Source of the DNA: Nemopilema nomurai
Taxonomy: Eukaryota > Cnidaria > Scyphozoa > Rhizostomeae > Rhizostomatidae
Assembly: GCA_003864495.1 (NCBI GenBank)
Contig: ML133402.1
Location: 524,032-588,031 of the forward strand
DNA: 64,000 bases
Direction: 5' to 3'
Of the stretch, positions 38,901 through 46,839 are shown in pieces. The translations under genes and the position numbers were made by a program. Under the pieces are notes generated by a model. It saw only the letters and a list, made by a program, of their open reading frames with translations, ran no database searches and was not told where the DNA came from. How positions within the stretch are numbered: position 1 is the first letter of the stretch; the number at the start of each line of letters is the position of its first letter.

Positions 38901-38977
38901 TTTGGCAGAGAGTTTTCTGAGCCACGAGCGACTCCAAGCAGCCCAAGGCATAGCAAAATGAACGCCTGCGACACCAT
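11858..38977 (-). CDS. NRF-6-like multipass membrane acyltransferase, 14 exons, one frameshift in exon 11
   Basis: Member of the 'nose resistant to fluoxetine' family: a secreted-side Cys-containing NRF domain followed by a multi-TM acyltransferase-3 domain. In worms such proteins affect lipid or drug transport; the substrate here is unknown. Exons: 38725-38977, 27101-27255, 26163-26250, 25562-25685, 24915-25342, 23846-23939, 17587-17676, 15883-16060, 15587-15666, 14969-15094, 13372-13502, 12883-13075, 12470-12612, 11858-11968. All 13 junctions agree in phase. The sum is 2194 nt, one base more than 731 codons, because exon 11 has an extra base near 13432-13435. Landmarks: signal peptide [114 protein letters not shown] and a terminal LEKMIFGQ. 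The gene spans 27 kb because of repeat-filled introns. Paralogues are usual in this family, so orthology is not claimed. Confidence 0.93.
12470..12612 (-). CDS. NRF-6-like exon 13
   Basis: After tttcag: [20 protein letters not shown] followed by [13 protein letters not shown], the conserved LSRLTFxAYLLHP motif. Donor GTATGC in phase 0. Confidence 0.95.
12883..13075 (-). CDS. NRF-6-like exon 12
   Basis: After cttttag: [20 protein letters not shown], then [20 protein letters not shown] and CHTGIGG, matching the family's RxxWxxxxxWxxxAC region. Donor GTAAGA in phase 1. Confidence 0.94.
13372..13502 (-). pseudogene. NRF-6-like exon 11 with a 1-bp insertion
   Basis: Enters in the expected phase as [20 protein letters not shown], then the reading frame shifts near 13432-13435. 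Beyond it the next frame gives [17 protein letters not shown], again conserved, and leaves in the phase needed by exon 12. The exon has 131 nt where 130 would keep frame. It is either a sequencing or assembly indel, or an inactivating mutation. The domain on both sides is otherwise well preserved. Confidence 0.88.
14290..14545. repeat. Possible SINE-like segment in NRF-6-like intron 10
   Basis: A GC-richer block in an AT-rich intron (13503-14968), with CTGGCCCCGATGACCTGATAG at one end and CTCTCACCAAAAAACAGTGG at the other. It looks like an old dispersed repeat; this is judged from composition only. Confidence 0.25.
14969..15094 (-). CDS. NRF-6-like exon 10
   Basis: After attttag: [20 protein letters not shown], a membrane helix, then a polar stretch to NLGR. 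Donor GTAAGT in phase 2. Confidence 0.88.
15587..15666 (-). CDS. NRF-6-like exon 9
   Basis: After cttttag: [20 protein letters not shown], the diagnostic WYLANDMQF motif. Donor GTACGT in phase 2. Confidence 0.94.
15883..16060 (-). CDS. NRF-6-like exon 8
   Basis: After ctttcag: [20 protein letters not shown], then [17 protein letters not shown], the family's WWxNLLYINN signature. Donor GTGAGC in phase 0. Confidence 0.94.
16243..16290 (+). repeat. 17-bp triplicate
   Basis: Three tandem copies of CAAGACCTTTATGTTAA (the last truncated) in NRF-6-like intron 7. Confidence 0.8.
16545..17575. repeat. 40-bp satellite in NRF-6-like intron 7, about 25 units
   Basis: Units share CATGTAGAAAAGTG(A/G)TGT and TCATTAGCAATATC. 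Variants with TTAGCTTATAAAAACAC recur at regular intervals, producing a higher-order pattern of about 120 bp from 16590 to 17270. Confidence 0.93.
17587..17676 (-). CDS. NRF-6-like exon 7
   Basis: After ttttag: [17 protein letters not shown], then [11 protein letters not shown]. Donor GTGAGC in phase 2. This exon sits only about 300 bp from the 14-bp array and beside the 40-bp array. Confidence 0.92.
17978..23530. repeat. 14-bp minisatellite array, about 400 units, in NRF-6-like intron 6
   Basis: Unit TAAGTTGGTGGCAG with a small set of variants (TACGTTGGTGGCAG, TAAGGTGGTGGCAG, TAAGTTGATGGCAG, TTGGTGGTAG). Blocks of variants recur as higher-order repeats: the same run appears near 19416, 20228, 20998, 21698 and 22661, with steps of 812, 770 and 700 bp (all multiples of 14). 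Fourteen is not a multiple of 3 and the minus strand of the unit has no stop, so every minus frame cycles through the same 14-residue string ([13 protein letters not shown] type). The open frames of up to 1219 codons are thus artefacts, not genes. The array is transcribed as intron if the host gene is expressed. Confidence 0.97.
23846..23939 (-). CDS. NRF-6-like exon 6
   Basis: After tttttcag: [19 protein letters not shown] followed by [12 protein letters not shown], highly conserved in the family. Donor GTAAGC in phase 2. The intron below holds the 5.5-kb 14-bp array. Confidence 0.92.
24225..24778. repeat. CAAC-rich degenerate tandem repeat in NRF-6-like intron 5
   Basis: Nested CCAA/CAAC tetranucleotides with recurrent AACCAGTCAACCAAC blocks. 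Strongly strand-asymmetric (almost no G on the plus strand). Confidence 0.9.
24915..25342 (-). CDS. NRF-6-like exon 5 (TM1, loop, start of acyltransferase-3 domain)
   Basis: 428 nt after ttccag. TM1 ([20 protein letters not shown]), a polar loop, then [17 protein letters not shown] and [17 protein letters not shown] with the conserved His of acyltransferase-3 proteins. Donor GTGAGT. Confidence 0.94.
25562..25685 (-). CDS. NRF-6-like exon 4
   Basis: After attgcag: 40 codons ending the lumenal domain ([18 protein letters not shown]) and entering the first membrane helix. The donor is GTGCGT in phase 2, and the phases on both sides match the neighbouring exons. Confidence 0.88.
26163..26250 (-). 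CDS. NRF-6-like exon 3
   Basis: After ttgctaaag: [18 protein letters not shown], matching the family's (G)xCVPxxC motif. Ends in phase 1 with donor GTGAGT. A 16-bp minisatellite lies in the intron just upstream. Confidence 0.9.
26432..26742. repeat. 16-bp minisatellite in NRF-6-like intron 2, about 19 copies
   Basis: Unit CATGGACATGTTTTTG, with CAAGGACATG and short CATGGACGTT variants. It is open in several frames on both strands because the unit lacks stops. Confidence 0.95.
27101..27255 (-). CDS. NRF-6-like exon 2
   Basis: After aatacag: [17 protein letters not shown], then [16 protein letters not shown], the conserved Gly-rich and Cys-containing core of the NRF domain. Donor GTGAGT in phase 0. 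Confidence 0.93.
27494..27912. mobile_element. MITE-like element with TACYGTAAAT terminal inverted repeats
   Basis: Ends read TACTGTAAATCCTCTTTTTA on the left and, on the other strand, TACCGTAAATTATCTTTTAA on the right, each followed by AGCCCCC. The interior has several GGGGGCTTA / GAGAGGGGG motifs and a run of G (27803-27812). No ORF. Lies in NRF-6-like intron 1. Confidence 0.6.
28044..28177. repeat. 134-bp near-perfect hairpin (foldback or MITE)
   Basis: CAATGGCTAGAAAAAGCGGA at the left is answered by its reverse complement ending at 28177, and pairing continues inward through TTTTTGCATACTTA and TTTTTTCGTCC to a loop near 28100-28120. The 12-mer GCAAAACCATTT is found at 28003 and again at 28177. 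Confidence 0.8.
28590..29010 (+). pseudogene. Decayed non-LTR retrotransposon reverse transcriptase fragment
   Basis: Broken frames on the plus strand recall the core of LINE reverse transcriptases: a DxSKAFxTVDH-like segment (from about 28610), WFHRYLSFR, and [12 protein letters not shown] (about 28780-28815), matching the usual GVPQGSxLGP. Several stops and shifts. No ends were identified. Confidence 0.65.
29010..30656. other. NRF-6-like intron 1 sequence, no clear feature
   Basis: Mixed unique-looking sequence. G-rich strings near 29570-29590 and 29980-30040 suggest transposon ends, but no matching inverted repeat or target duplication was found. Confidence 0.35.
30657..30884 (+). repeat. 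Split direct repeat A1
   Basis: Matches 36429-36656 along its whole 228 bp by eye, starting AATGGGAATTAATATC and ending TATATGCGCTTTTC. Confidence 0.92.
31159..31790 (+). pseudogene. PAT-like element: gag-like N-terminus joined to a truncated reverse transcriptase
   Basis: A frame opening at [20 protein letters not shown] codes a polar, Ser/Ala/Asp-rich stretch. It is followed by segments typical of DIRS-order reverse transcriptase: [13 protein letters not shown], then in another frame [19 protein letters not shown], whose KFDIS carries the first catalytic Asp. The sequence then breaks off at about 31790. The YxDD-containing half, RNase H and any methyltransferase-like domain are missing. 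The segment ends with shifts and stops, so it is non-functional. Confidence 0.75.
31790..32650 (+). pseudogene. PAT-like element: decayed tyrosine recombinase
   Basis: Starts with [20 protein letters not shown], the usual N-terminal core-binding segment of DIRS-order recombinases, and continues [20 protein letters not shown]. Frameshifts follow. GCLRAADFT (about 32195) holds the first catalytic Arg. The HSF box (about 32551) and a downstream stretch reading [11 protein letters not shown] in another frame (about 32630) hold the later catalytic His and Tyr. A small indel separates the last two. The 112-bp satellite begins right after the Tyr box. Confidence 0.75.
32650..35692 (+). repeat. 112-bp satellite inside the PAT-like element, about 27 units
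   Basis: Units of 110-112 bp with ATGCAAATTCACAGGGTATA, TGCAAATAGTTTGCTTTAAT and TTAAATGCAGCAATTTTCAA blocks. Each unit normally has two copies of the octamer ATGCAAAT. The left part mixes in variants carrying ACTAGCCTAGTGTATGCAGTG; units become more uniform to the right. Confidence 0.95.
35693..36125 (+). repeat. 82-bp satellite sub-array, about 5 units
   Basis: A homogeneous block with exact 82-bp spacing (AGAGTAGTTTGCTGTGGTTA at 35691, 35773, 35855 and onward). It is related to the 112-bp unit but lacks part of it, and abuts sequence leading into B1. Confidence 0.93.
36272..36428 (+). repeat. Split direct repeat B1
   Basis: 157 bp matching 36781-36937, starting TGGCGGGTTAAAAAACTGAG and ending CGTAGGAATTA. 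It abuts A2 directly. Confidence 0.92.
36429..36656 (+). repeat. Split direct repeat A2
   Basis: 228-bp copy of A1 lying immediately after B1. Confidence 0.92.
36781..36937 (+). repeat. Split direct repeat B2, right end of the PAT-like element
   Basis: 157-bp copy of B1. The sequence beyond (ACTATAAATC) is unrelated to that after B1. Confidence 0.9.
37255..37355. mobile_element. 101-bp MITE with AGCCTGGTTT ends
   Basis: The left end AGCCTGGTTTTCATATCATC is matched on the other strand by AGCCTGGTTTCCATATGATC at the right. No ORF. Confidence 0.65.
37629..38429. mobile_element. 801-bp foldback/TIR element with perfect 73-bp inverted repeats
   Basis: 37629-37701 and 38357-38429 are exact reverse complements, GC-rich (GAGCCGCGGCCGCATAG). 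The 655-bp interior shows no ORF and no similarity to the neighbours. No clear target duplication. It lies 300 bp from exon 1 of the NRF-6-like gene, in intron 1. Confidence 0.82.
38725..38977 (-). CDS. NRF-6-like exon 1 (start, signal peptide)
   Basis: ATG at 38977 opens a hydrophobic signal peptide ([19 protein letters not shown]) and the start of the NRF domain ([16 protein letters not shown]). Ends in phase 1 with donor GTAAGT. The following 11.5-kb intron carries most of the mobile elements. Confidence 0.9.
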
Positions 38978-39144
38978 GACCCTTCCAAACGGGACTAGCT
39001 ATTTTGACTATATTGGCCACGGTCAAAGTGCATTGGGATTTTCTCGGTCACATTGCCGAGCACCGATGATTTTCGGGATTTGTATCAAGAGCACAGTTTT
39101 CTGCAATGGCGGATTTTCGTCTCCGCTGTAAGCTCGGCATCTTA

Positions 39145-39156
39145 TTTTTTATATAA
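39145..39156 (-). promoter_or_regulatory. Possible TATA box upstream of the NRF-6-like gene
   Basis: TATATAAAAAAT on the minus strand about 170 bp before the ATG at 38977. Position and sequence fit a TATA box, but no transcription start is visible, and such A/T strings are common here. Confidence 0.25.
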
Positions 39157-39159
39157 GCA

Positions 39160-40387
39160 ATATTTTTGTACTTGTGAATCATTTTTCGGGTAAGAATGAA
39201 TGTTATTGGTAATGCAGTTAGTCTAGTTGTCAAAATCAATTCCAGAATTCCTTTGTGGACCCAAGGTTTGACAATGGGAGTTTTCAACTTGCTTTAGGAC
39301 TGCTTTCAGAATAGACTGAAATTTATGTCAGTAGAGGTTTTCCTATAAAGAAATGATTGAAATGACTTTCTTCATGGCAAAGCTTGTTGTTAGTGTTTGC
39401 AAAACGCTATGAACCATTAGCAAGACGCTACCTGTAATATTTGTTATCATAACTGTTTGGTCACCATGATCGATGTTGTTTATAAAATCAACAAACCCAA
39501 TGGATCTCCCTGTTCTTGGCCAAATCTCCTGGTTTTTCTCAGCAACAAAATATGAAATCTTAAAGTTTTGACATTTCTATGTTGACAGGTCTGTTATCTG
39601 CTGTTTTATGTTGGATCCAGTTAGATGCAGGGACCCAACGTAGCTTAAGCCCTAAAATGGCGCTGAAAAGCAACCTCAGCATTAACCAGCCTGAGTTGGA
39701 AACTCACCAAGATTAGTAATGAATTCAAAATTTCTTAATATGATGCACATACATTTCCTGCTGTGAATATGTGAATACTAATCACTATAAATATTTATGT
39801 TGATAAATATCTAATGCCTTTTTGAATTTTGAAAGCTCATTTCATATGCTTCATTCTGAAAAATTTTGAAAACTCATTTCAAGAATATAACAACACATTG
39901 TTCTTATATTGAAAGGGCATACAGAAAAAAGTTGGTGGATGTGTTATTTTGTCTTTTTAAAGGTTTTTGTTGAAGCCATCATAAAAGGCCCATGATTCCT
40001 TATACCTTATTAATGCAGTATAATTTGACATGGATGCACTCCACAATGTAGTTCCAACAAGATTATACCTAAAAGGTAATCAAAATGAAGTTTTTAAAAG
40101 GCCTACTCAAGCATTTAAAGGTTATTGTTTAAAGTTGATTCTGTGACTCAATTTAAATAAGATGAATGAAAAAGACTGCAAATGCACATTTCCAGATAAG
40201 GAAATCAGCAAAAAAGTCCCATTTTGACAAATATGGCTTTTAATTTTGGACATGTTCAAATGCATTGACAGAGTTACCTGACCAAGTTTGCTACTCTGTT
40301 TTGATATTTTAAGGGGTCTTCTTGAGATCACCTAATCGAGAAGCCATAAAAAATGACAAAATGTGATACAATTGTCTCAAAACAAAC
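39160..40387. other. Region between the NRF-6-like gene and the unidentified gene
   Basis: AT-rich, only short chance frames. Should hold the 5' region of the NRF-6-like gene and possibly further 3' exons of the unidentified minus-strand gene. Confidence 0.35.
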
Positions 40388-41875
40388 CCTTGTCCATTTA
40401 ACCTTTGGCTGATCCACATTGGGATATTTTCAAATGGTAGATTGCCATTTTTGCTCGGAAGGTCAACTTGTATTGGTAACAGTGGAGGAATATCACACTT
40501 GATAAAACTTTCACCTTTGCAGTAAAACTTTATTCCACTAGAAAAGAAATAAATCACTGTCAATATGTGAAATATGTTTTTTACAATAAACTCACCGACC
40601 TGTATATGAATATTATAAATTTTGATATGATTGAAAATCTTTTTCACCTTGCATATTCAAAACTCTTTTTAACCATGTAGGAGTTTGCATTAATTCTTCC
40701 CATGAGCAGCCAAGTCAAATCTGCTTTCTATCTGAACCTCTTTAAAATGTATAGAAACCAAACTTCTTTTGCAAGGACCAGTACACTGCTTCTTTAAGCT
40801 TTCTAGAAGTATGCTTCTATAGGTCTAGCTAGGTCCAAATATAGAAGGAAAGTTATAGACAATTTGTTATTATCAGAGTATCTCTTAGGTATTATTTTAA
40901 TATTCTCTTTAATCCTTAATTAGTTTCATCAGTTTTTGGAAACCTATTTTTTTCCGGTGTCTGTATTGAGCTGCTCACTTGGAAATTTAGGTTCGATTGG
41001 AAATGACTCTCCTTGCATTTTTCGTCCACAACGTGATAGGGAATCATTCCAAAGCCATTCATTGACAAAAGATGCTACATCATCTGCTAAGTACGTCGTC
41101 GAGCCAGGCAAACGGGGAAAAGCTTGAATGTCTGTGCAGTACACCTTGGGGCATGCTTGAAGTGGAACTAATGAAATGCTCATAGGCAATGGTATCGCTG
41201 ACCTGTCCGCGTTGAAGGCAGCCTTCGCTTTATTCTGTTCAGGAAGGCTTTCGGACGCATTTTCTGGCTTGACCAGATCTCCCGTCACGATGCTTATTTC
41301 GACTTATTTCAAAATTTGCGCCGCCCACTATGATGAGGTACCGAGGGACAGTGTAAAATTTATTTTACTACATGGCCGGTGGAGAATTCTTGTCAAAAAG
41401 CCGATTACTTTGTCATCCTCTCCTTAAAAAATACACTTGCCTCGTACTTTCAATTCTATTATGAATATCACATTACTGATGAAACAAATTTGGCACAGTC
41501 CCTGATGCAAACTTAAATGTCTGAAGACTTACCTTCAGTACGATTTGCCTACTCTGAGGTGCTTTTTCACAGACTTCCTCTGTTGTTGCAGTTGTCTGAT
41601 CTTTGTCACATTGATTTTTATTACTATTTTGTGGAGCATAATTGAACTGATCCTCACTGTGATGGTTTTTCTCTCTACTGACGTTCGTACGCAAAATGAA
41701 TTTGAACTTGCAGCAGAGGAATCATCGAGAAAGCTTCTATAGTTTTGTTCCCCATCAAAATAACCTTCGTAGTATTGCCCAACCTTCTCAATGTTTTTGA
41801 AATATAAAGAAATAATCCGGTGAAGAGTAGAAAATAAGGGGGGGGGGGGGGGGGGCTCCGCCATTTTCGTTGGTA
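40388..41875 (-). CDS. Unidentified minus-strand gene, at least three candidate exons
   Basis: I do not recognise the product. Segment 1 (about 41875-41533) opens with ATGGCGGAG before a run of 18 C and ends at a strong donor (GTACTGAAG|GTAAGT). Its coding seems to switch frame once, from FDGEQNYRSFLDDSSAASS to EKNHHSEDQFNYAPQNSNK, so an indel is likely. Segment 2 (about 41302-40979) contains LVPLQACPKVYCTDIQAFPR and DDVASFVNEWLWND, and has a donor GTGAGC. Segment 3 (40537-40388) starts after ttttctag with GIKFYCKGESFIKCDIPPLL, contains MWISQRLNGQ and has donor GTTTGT. The phases between segments 1-2 and 2-3 do not fit as drawn, so an exon or boundary is missing. The CpG-containing stretch 41915-42045 would suit its promoter. 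Confidence 0.4.
41838..41855 (+). repeat. Run of 18 G
   Basis: A mononucleotide tract immediately 3' (on the minus strand) of the ATGGCGGAG start context of the unidentified gene. Its length is likely unstable or misread. Confidence 0.9.
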
Positions 41876-42419
41876 TGATTTTCTCGCAAAAAAGTTGAAG
41901 AAATCTTATTCTGGTATTCGCCTCTTATCGAGTGCGAACCGGTCTCGTTTCGCGGTTTTCGGCCGAGAACTGATATTTGACCGCGGCCAATGTATGTCAA
42001 AATAGCGAGTCCCTTTCCAAACGTCATGGCCAGCTCGACGGTGGTCAGTTTCAGGGTGGCGCCAGGGAGGGCTAAGGGGGGCTACAGCCCCCGTCGGAGT
42101 AGGCTAGCCCTCCTATCGGAGCAAAATGACCGATTTGTCGGAGCAAACTTTGAAAAAAAATTTATTTCATAACTTTGGGAATAAAATCTTAAGATCTTTC
42201 TTCTGACAGGAGGGAAAGTTTGTTTTTTATATTGAGGCTGATTATCTTCACTTGATTTGGGAAATATGTATATTACGTTGCACAAATGTTTAACCTTGGT
42301 TACCTAAATAGCACCTTATACTTCGTCAAGTTTATGCACCCAAATGAATAGAGATCGAGAGCTTGCCGCTCATCCTTCTTGTTGGTTTTTATCGTCATTT
42401 AAACGCGTTGCTAATAACG

Positions 42420-42500
42420 TTGCCACAGTCAGGGACGGATCCAGCGTTTGAGTTTGGGGAGGGCCATTTAAGAAAGAAAAGGGGGGCTGGAAAAAAGTTT
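42420..42500 (+). repeat. Possible end of a second hAT-like element
   Basis: CAGGGACGGATCCAGCG followed by GGGGAGGGCC resembles the CAGGGRCGGATCCAG ends of many hAT elements. No partner end was found, so this is a remnant at best. Confidence 0.3.
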
Positions 42501-43888
42501 TCGTAGACACGCCCTTCAAAACTTAAAGAATGTTGGTAACGCCGTTTTTCTACCAAAAAACTTCATAACAAGCTTAACTCTCTCTTTCTCAGAGGACTAA
42601 AAAAATTAGATGAATTCATTACTGTGACAAATATCCAAACAAAATAATAAAATAATCATATTGACAGGATGTCACAATGTAAGTAACAACTGTACCATTT
42701 GTTGGTAGTCAGCAGTTGATTTTGAGCTTAAGATTATTCTTAAATTATTTCTTGCCCAACACAAGGTGTAAGTAAATTCGCCTTACGATCAAAGAAAAAT
42801 GTCAAATCATTTTTGATATGTCGCTTCATCATTAAGAACAAGAACAAACCAAAACAAAAATATTGATATTAAAATGTAACACCTTATGATACGAGAATGG
42901 TGCTAATACAAAAGCATTATTTCAATCCTGTGAAAATTCTTTTGCATTGGAAAAAAACATCGATTAAAAAATTTTTTAGTCTTGATGAAGGTTGAGACTG
43001 GCATCATTCTTAAATTGTTATTCTGTTGAGCAATTTTGAACCTGAATGTATGTCGACAGTCGATAAGAACATCTTTAGCAACATGCATAACTCTTAGAGA
43101 TCGTACCATCTTTATCATTCTTGCGAAGTTTTTAGGGTTTTCCTTAGATTCAAAAGCTGCATGCAAACTAATCCAGATTTGTGTTCAAAGGGATTCAATA
43201 CTGTTTGATCCAAAGTCGTTTAATTTGGTCAATGATGAATCACATCTTTTGATTTCCCTTCAAATAGACTGCAAAAGTGTACTGGCATTATTTTGCTTTT
43301 CCCGGAATAATGTTTGGCATCAAAAAAGCTGCATAAAGTCTTCCGAATGAAATCAAAATCAAATGGGCAAGGGCGCAAATTGTCAAAAATCTGTCCCGTT
43401 TCGAGGTTTTCTGAAAAATAATGCAATTTAACTGCTAGTTTTCCTTTTTGAAGCAATTTGAAAAGTGACAATAAAAATCAACTTTTTAAACAATGACGGA
43501 AGAAATTGTTTTATCCTTTCATTGACTTAAGTCTATTTTTAGCAACATTGCCTTCTTTTAAGATCAACTTTTTTGTGCAAAAAGTTAGGCTTTCGTCGAA
43601 AAATCACGGTCCCTTGAAAGTTCAGCTCCCTTAAAGTGAAATGGATTTGCGTCCCTGCGAGAGGGGCTCAGGCCCCAAGTCCCACGTATTCTGCGCTAAT
43701 GGGTCGAACCATAGTCATAAGAGAGAGATAGTCTGGAAGCGAACAATGCGCTATTGTTCTAGCTCTTTGATATAGATTTTCCTAGCGCCCGGACCTCCCA
43801 AGGTGCACACGTTTTGTGCGTCGTGTTGTTTTGTGGTGTATGGTGTATGGTTTTAATTGCCTTCCGAGTATGTTCGCAGTTTTTCCAA

Positions 43889-44734
43889 ATGCCTGAAGCA
43901 AATTGTTCGATCTTTGGATGTTCAACATCAAGAAGAAATAAAGGGCTTAGTATTTTTAAGATTCCTTTGCCAAATAGCGAAACCAACAAGAATTGGAGAA
44001 GTGAATTGATTAACGCAGGGGAGTAACTTAGCATTTTTCTTTGCGGGGGTGTTCATAAGATTTTGCCCGACATTTTCGCCACTGCCCAACTAAAATGTTA
44101 TCAGTTCTGTTTTGGGAGAAGCCTTCGTGGTATTCCTTCCATGTTTTAAAACATTTATGAAATTTGTTGTAAATGTAATTTTCTGAGATTTTATGTATTT
44201 TTGTTTCGTTTTGTATTGGCCTTTGAACCATAAGTCAATGCCTTGCTGTTCAAATGTCAATCAGTGTTTATTATAAGATCAATTCACGAGTAGACAAGCT
44301 GCAGTTCAGTCGTGTTAACTTCTTTTCGTAAAATATTGTAATGGCAACTAGAATAGGCGACTGTTAACAGCAGATGATTTTATCAAAGTGCCTTCGAAAA
44401 TAAGCCATTGGGTTTCGTCGTCCAGACACTGGTAAAATTGTGGCATCCAGGATGGCTAGACCACTGATGCTGGTACTGGACTCATTTAAAATAATGATAA
44501 AAAATGTATTACTGGGTCGAAAAAAACCAACGCTAGTTTTCAAGAGTGGTTAGATAATAGGCATTTAGGCTGGTGGAGTCACTCCAAATATTGATTTATT
44601 TAAAATATCGACAAAGAAGGACTAACGTTGTCACCAAAGATCGGGTCATTGATCAGAACCTCCAGCGTCAAATTGATAGAAACAAAATATATATTTGTGA
44701 AAGACACTTCTCCGAGGATCAGTTTTGGATTTGA
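43889..44734 (+). pseudogene. THAP-type zinc finger split over two exons, truncated
   Basis: THAP domains are C2CH zinc fingers found in P-element-like and other domesticated transposases. The first segment (43889-44022) reads MPEANCSIFGCSTSRRNK followed by KIPLPNSETNKNWRSEL, giving the C-x4-C pair and the conserved Trp. A donor (GA|GTAACT) and an acceptor (AAG|GACT at 44620) join in phase to the second segment, TNVVTKDRVIDQNLQRQIDR and YICERHFSEDQFWI, giving the CxxH pair. A stop follows at 44732-44734, before the usual final AVPTIF-like box and any downstream domain. It lies inside the hAT-like element, but the two need not have moved together. Confidence 0.7.
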
Positions 44735-45527
44735 AAGTAATATTTATGTTTTCTTTATCTATAACTGCTCAAAACTTTTGATATTGGCTTTTTGATCGGT
44801 TCTGTGTACAGTCTGCAGCAAGGCAGGATTTAAAATTTTATGTTTGCACGTTAATTTTTTTCGAGATGTACTTTCCCCCTTCTGGTTATGTTTACTTGGT
44901 TCTTTTGGCATGATTCTAAACCTCTAATATTTTGTATAAAACATCACAGGGAAATGCCCCACCGGGCTCTACGAGTTCCCCCACCACTGAAAAGAAAAAT
45001 GCTACATTTGCCCCAAATGTCGGCCATTTTGTGGCCCTTAGAGATAAAAGTAACCGGTGTTTCAAAAGGTTGGTAACAAGTTTTTGGGCTCAATCGATGT
45101 TGGTAGAAATCTTTATATTACTATATTTCTCATTCATCCATCTTTTAACTCGATTCATTGCTCGATTTACCAAAATCTTAGTGTTTCCTTGCATTTTTCA
45201 ACCTTACTCAGGCTGGGATATTGCCTTGAAATTAGTATATCACGTCGTGTCTCGTGTTTTGAGCCCATTTTTAGCATAATAGCCACCAGTGCTTACAGTT
45301 GCGTCATAGCTTGGAGGCAAAAGACTCAACCCTAAAATAGTTCAGTGTATATCACAATCTGAAGCCCCAACCCTAAGAGTTCTGTGTCATTCCCTACGTC
45401 ATTTCTGGTAGTGTAAAAGTGTAACGGTTGGCTTGGTGTGTAATATGTTTCGTAATATCTCAGTTGCGTGTTAAAGTCGCATGTGTTGTTGAGTCATGTT
45501 GTCAGTTAACGCCATTCTAATGGCAAT

Positions 45528-45557
45528 GTCGCCTCCTGGGACACGCCAGGAGGCGAC
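45528..45557. repeat. Perfect 12-bp GC-rich hairpin
   Basis: GTCGCCTCCTGG and its exact reverse complement CCAGGAGGCGAC, separated by six bases, inside the hAT-like element. Confidence 0.85.
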
Positions 45558-46839
45558 CAGATACTCCGCTAGCCTCAATTTTGAACAACAGACCTACCGA
45601 ACCATACCGTCGAGGTGGTGCACTACGAAAAACTTTCCTCTCACAGTGTTGATTAGTGTTGATGGTGGTAACGGCGCGTTGGTCGCAACCTGCTAACGTG
45701 GACCGTACATGATGATGATGAATATAGACAACATTGGAATAGAGTCTCCCTCGTGTGCTCCCAGTTTCGTTACATAAGTGTGGGCCCTTTAGAAAAATGC
45801 CCCACAAAAAATCCTTAAAAAATGCTCTGGTCTGCAGAGTATGACACTTTTCGACGAGATCTCCCGTGTGCACGAGCAAAATGCCTGGTGTGCCGGTGTG
45901 CACCACCAAAAGTTTCTAGTGTGCTGCTGTGCACCAGCTTTTTCCCCTGTTGTGGTTACAAATTGTGAATTTGCATTTCACTTTAAAAATGCGAAAAAGC
46001 ATTGCGTGCCTTTTTCTTTTACCCCCCCCCCCTTTCTTCTTTTTGTCTGGGTAATGTGGAAGACAACGTTTGCTCTCGGACTGTCACTTAAAACCTTTGC
46101 TATCAAGTCTTATGATTTAAAAAGCTGCCAACCTCCCAGTCCCAGATCTAGCATTATTAAATGAGTGAATATACAAAATCCTAGCCTTGCTATTCTCGAT
46201 TTCGACCATAATTCAACAGCATCATCATTTGTGAACATAAATAATTTCTTCGAAAATCGCTCTCGCAAACTTGAGGGAAAGCATTCATCTTAAGAGATCT
46301 TTCTATACGATGGCTTTGAGCTGTAGTGGATGAAGCTTTTGACGACTTACTTCATCGGCAAAATAGTTAGAAGAAGAAGATGTTTGTGCAGCACTGGACA
46401 AGGAAGATACGGGAGCGTCAGAGGAAGAAGTAACATGACGATGTTTTGAATTTGTGAGCCTTGATAGTCCGCGGCGACACTGGCCAAAGTTCGATTACTG
46501 TCGCTAGTAGCATCTACCATGGCTCTGTCACGCTTTTTTCGGATTTTTATGACTTCATTCATTTAATCAAATTTTTACTTATGATTAGGATTCGTTTTAC
46601 TCAGTTAACCTAAATCTCATGTTATTCAAATCTTGTTATTCTTATATTTGACCGGTTAGCTTTAATTCGTAGTTTCCGCTAGTTTTCTAACATATTCTAA
46701 CATATTATTCTTCGATTATCGCCACGCGATCAACTGAAAAGCTGCCTCGTAACAGCTCTGGTACGGAAACAGTTAGACTCCTCGTCGGAAGCATCAACCC
46801 CCCTGTCGGAACTATTCTGACGCCACCCCTGGTCAGTTT

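Larger units (their letters stand above)
42052..46831. mobile_element. 4.78-kb hAT-like element with 8-bp target duplication
   Basis: The left end is CAGGGTGGCGCCAG and the right end, read on the other strand, CAGGGGTGGCGTCAG: the CAGGG start typical of hAT ends. They are flanked by the same 8-mer GTCAGTTT at 42044-42051 and 46832-46839, the target duplication length of hAT elements. Sub-terminal GTCGGA / ATCGGAGCA motifs recur inside both ends (42094-42150 and 46785-46812). No intact hAT transposase was found; a THAP domain lies inside. Inserted just upstream of the unidentified gene. Confidence 0.75.

Noticed and set aside
38781..39131. 116-codon plus-strand ORF
   Set aside because: Antisense shadow of exon 1 of the NRF-6-like gene.
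46347..46562. Possible minus-strand exon with donor GTAAGT near 46350
   Set aside because: A Ser-rich frame with an upstream stop and no clear acceptor. It may be part of the hAT-like element, but it is too weak to annotate.
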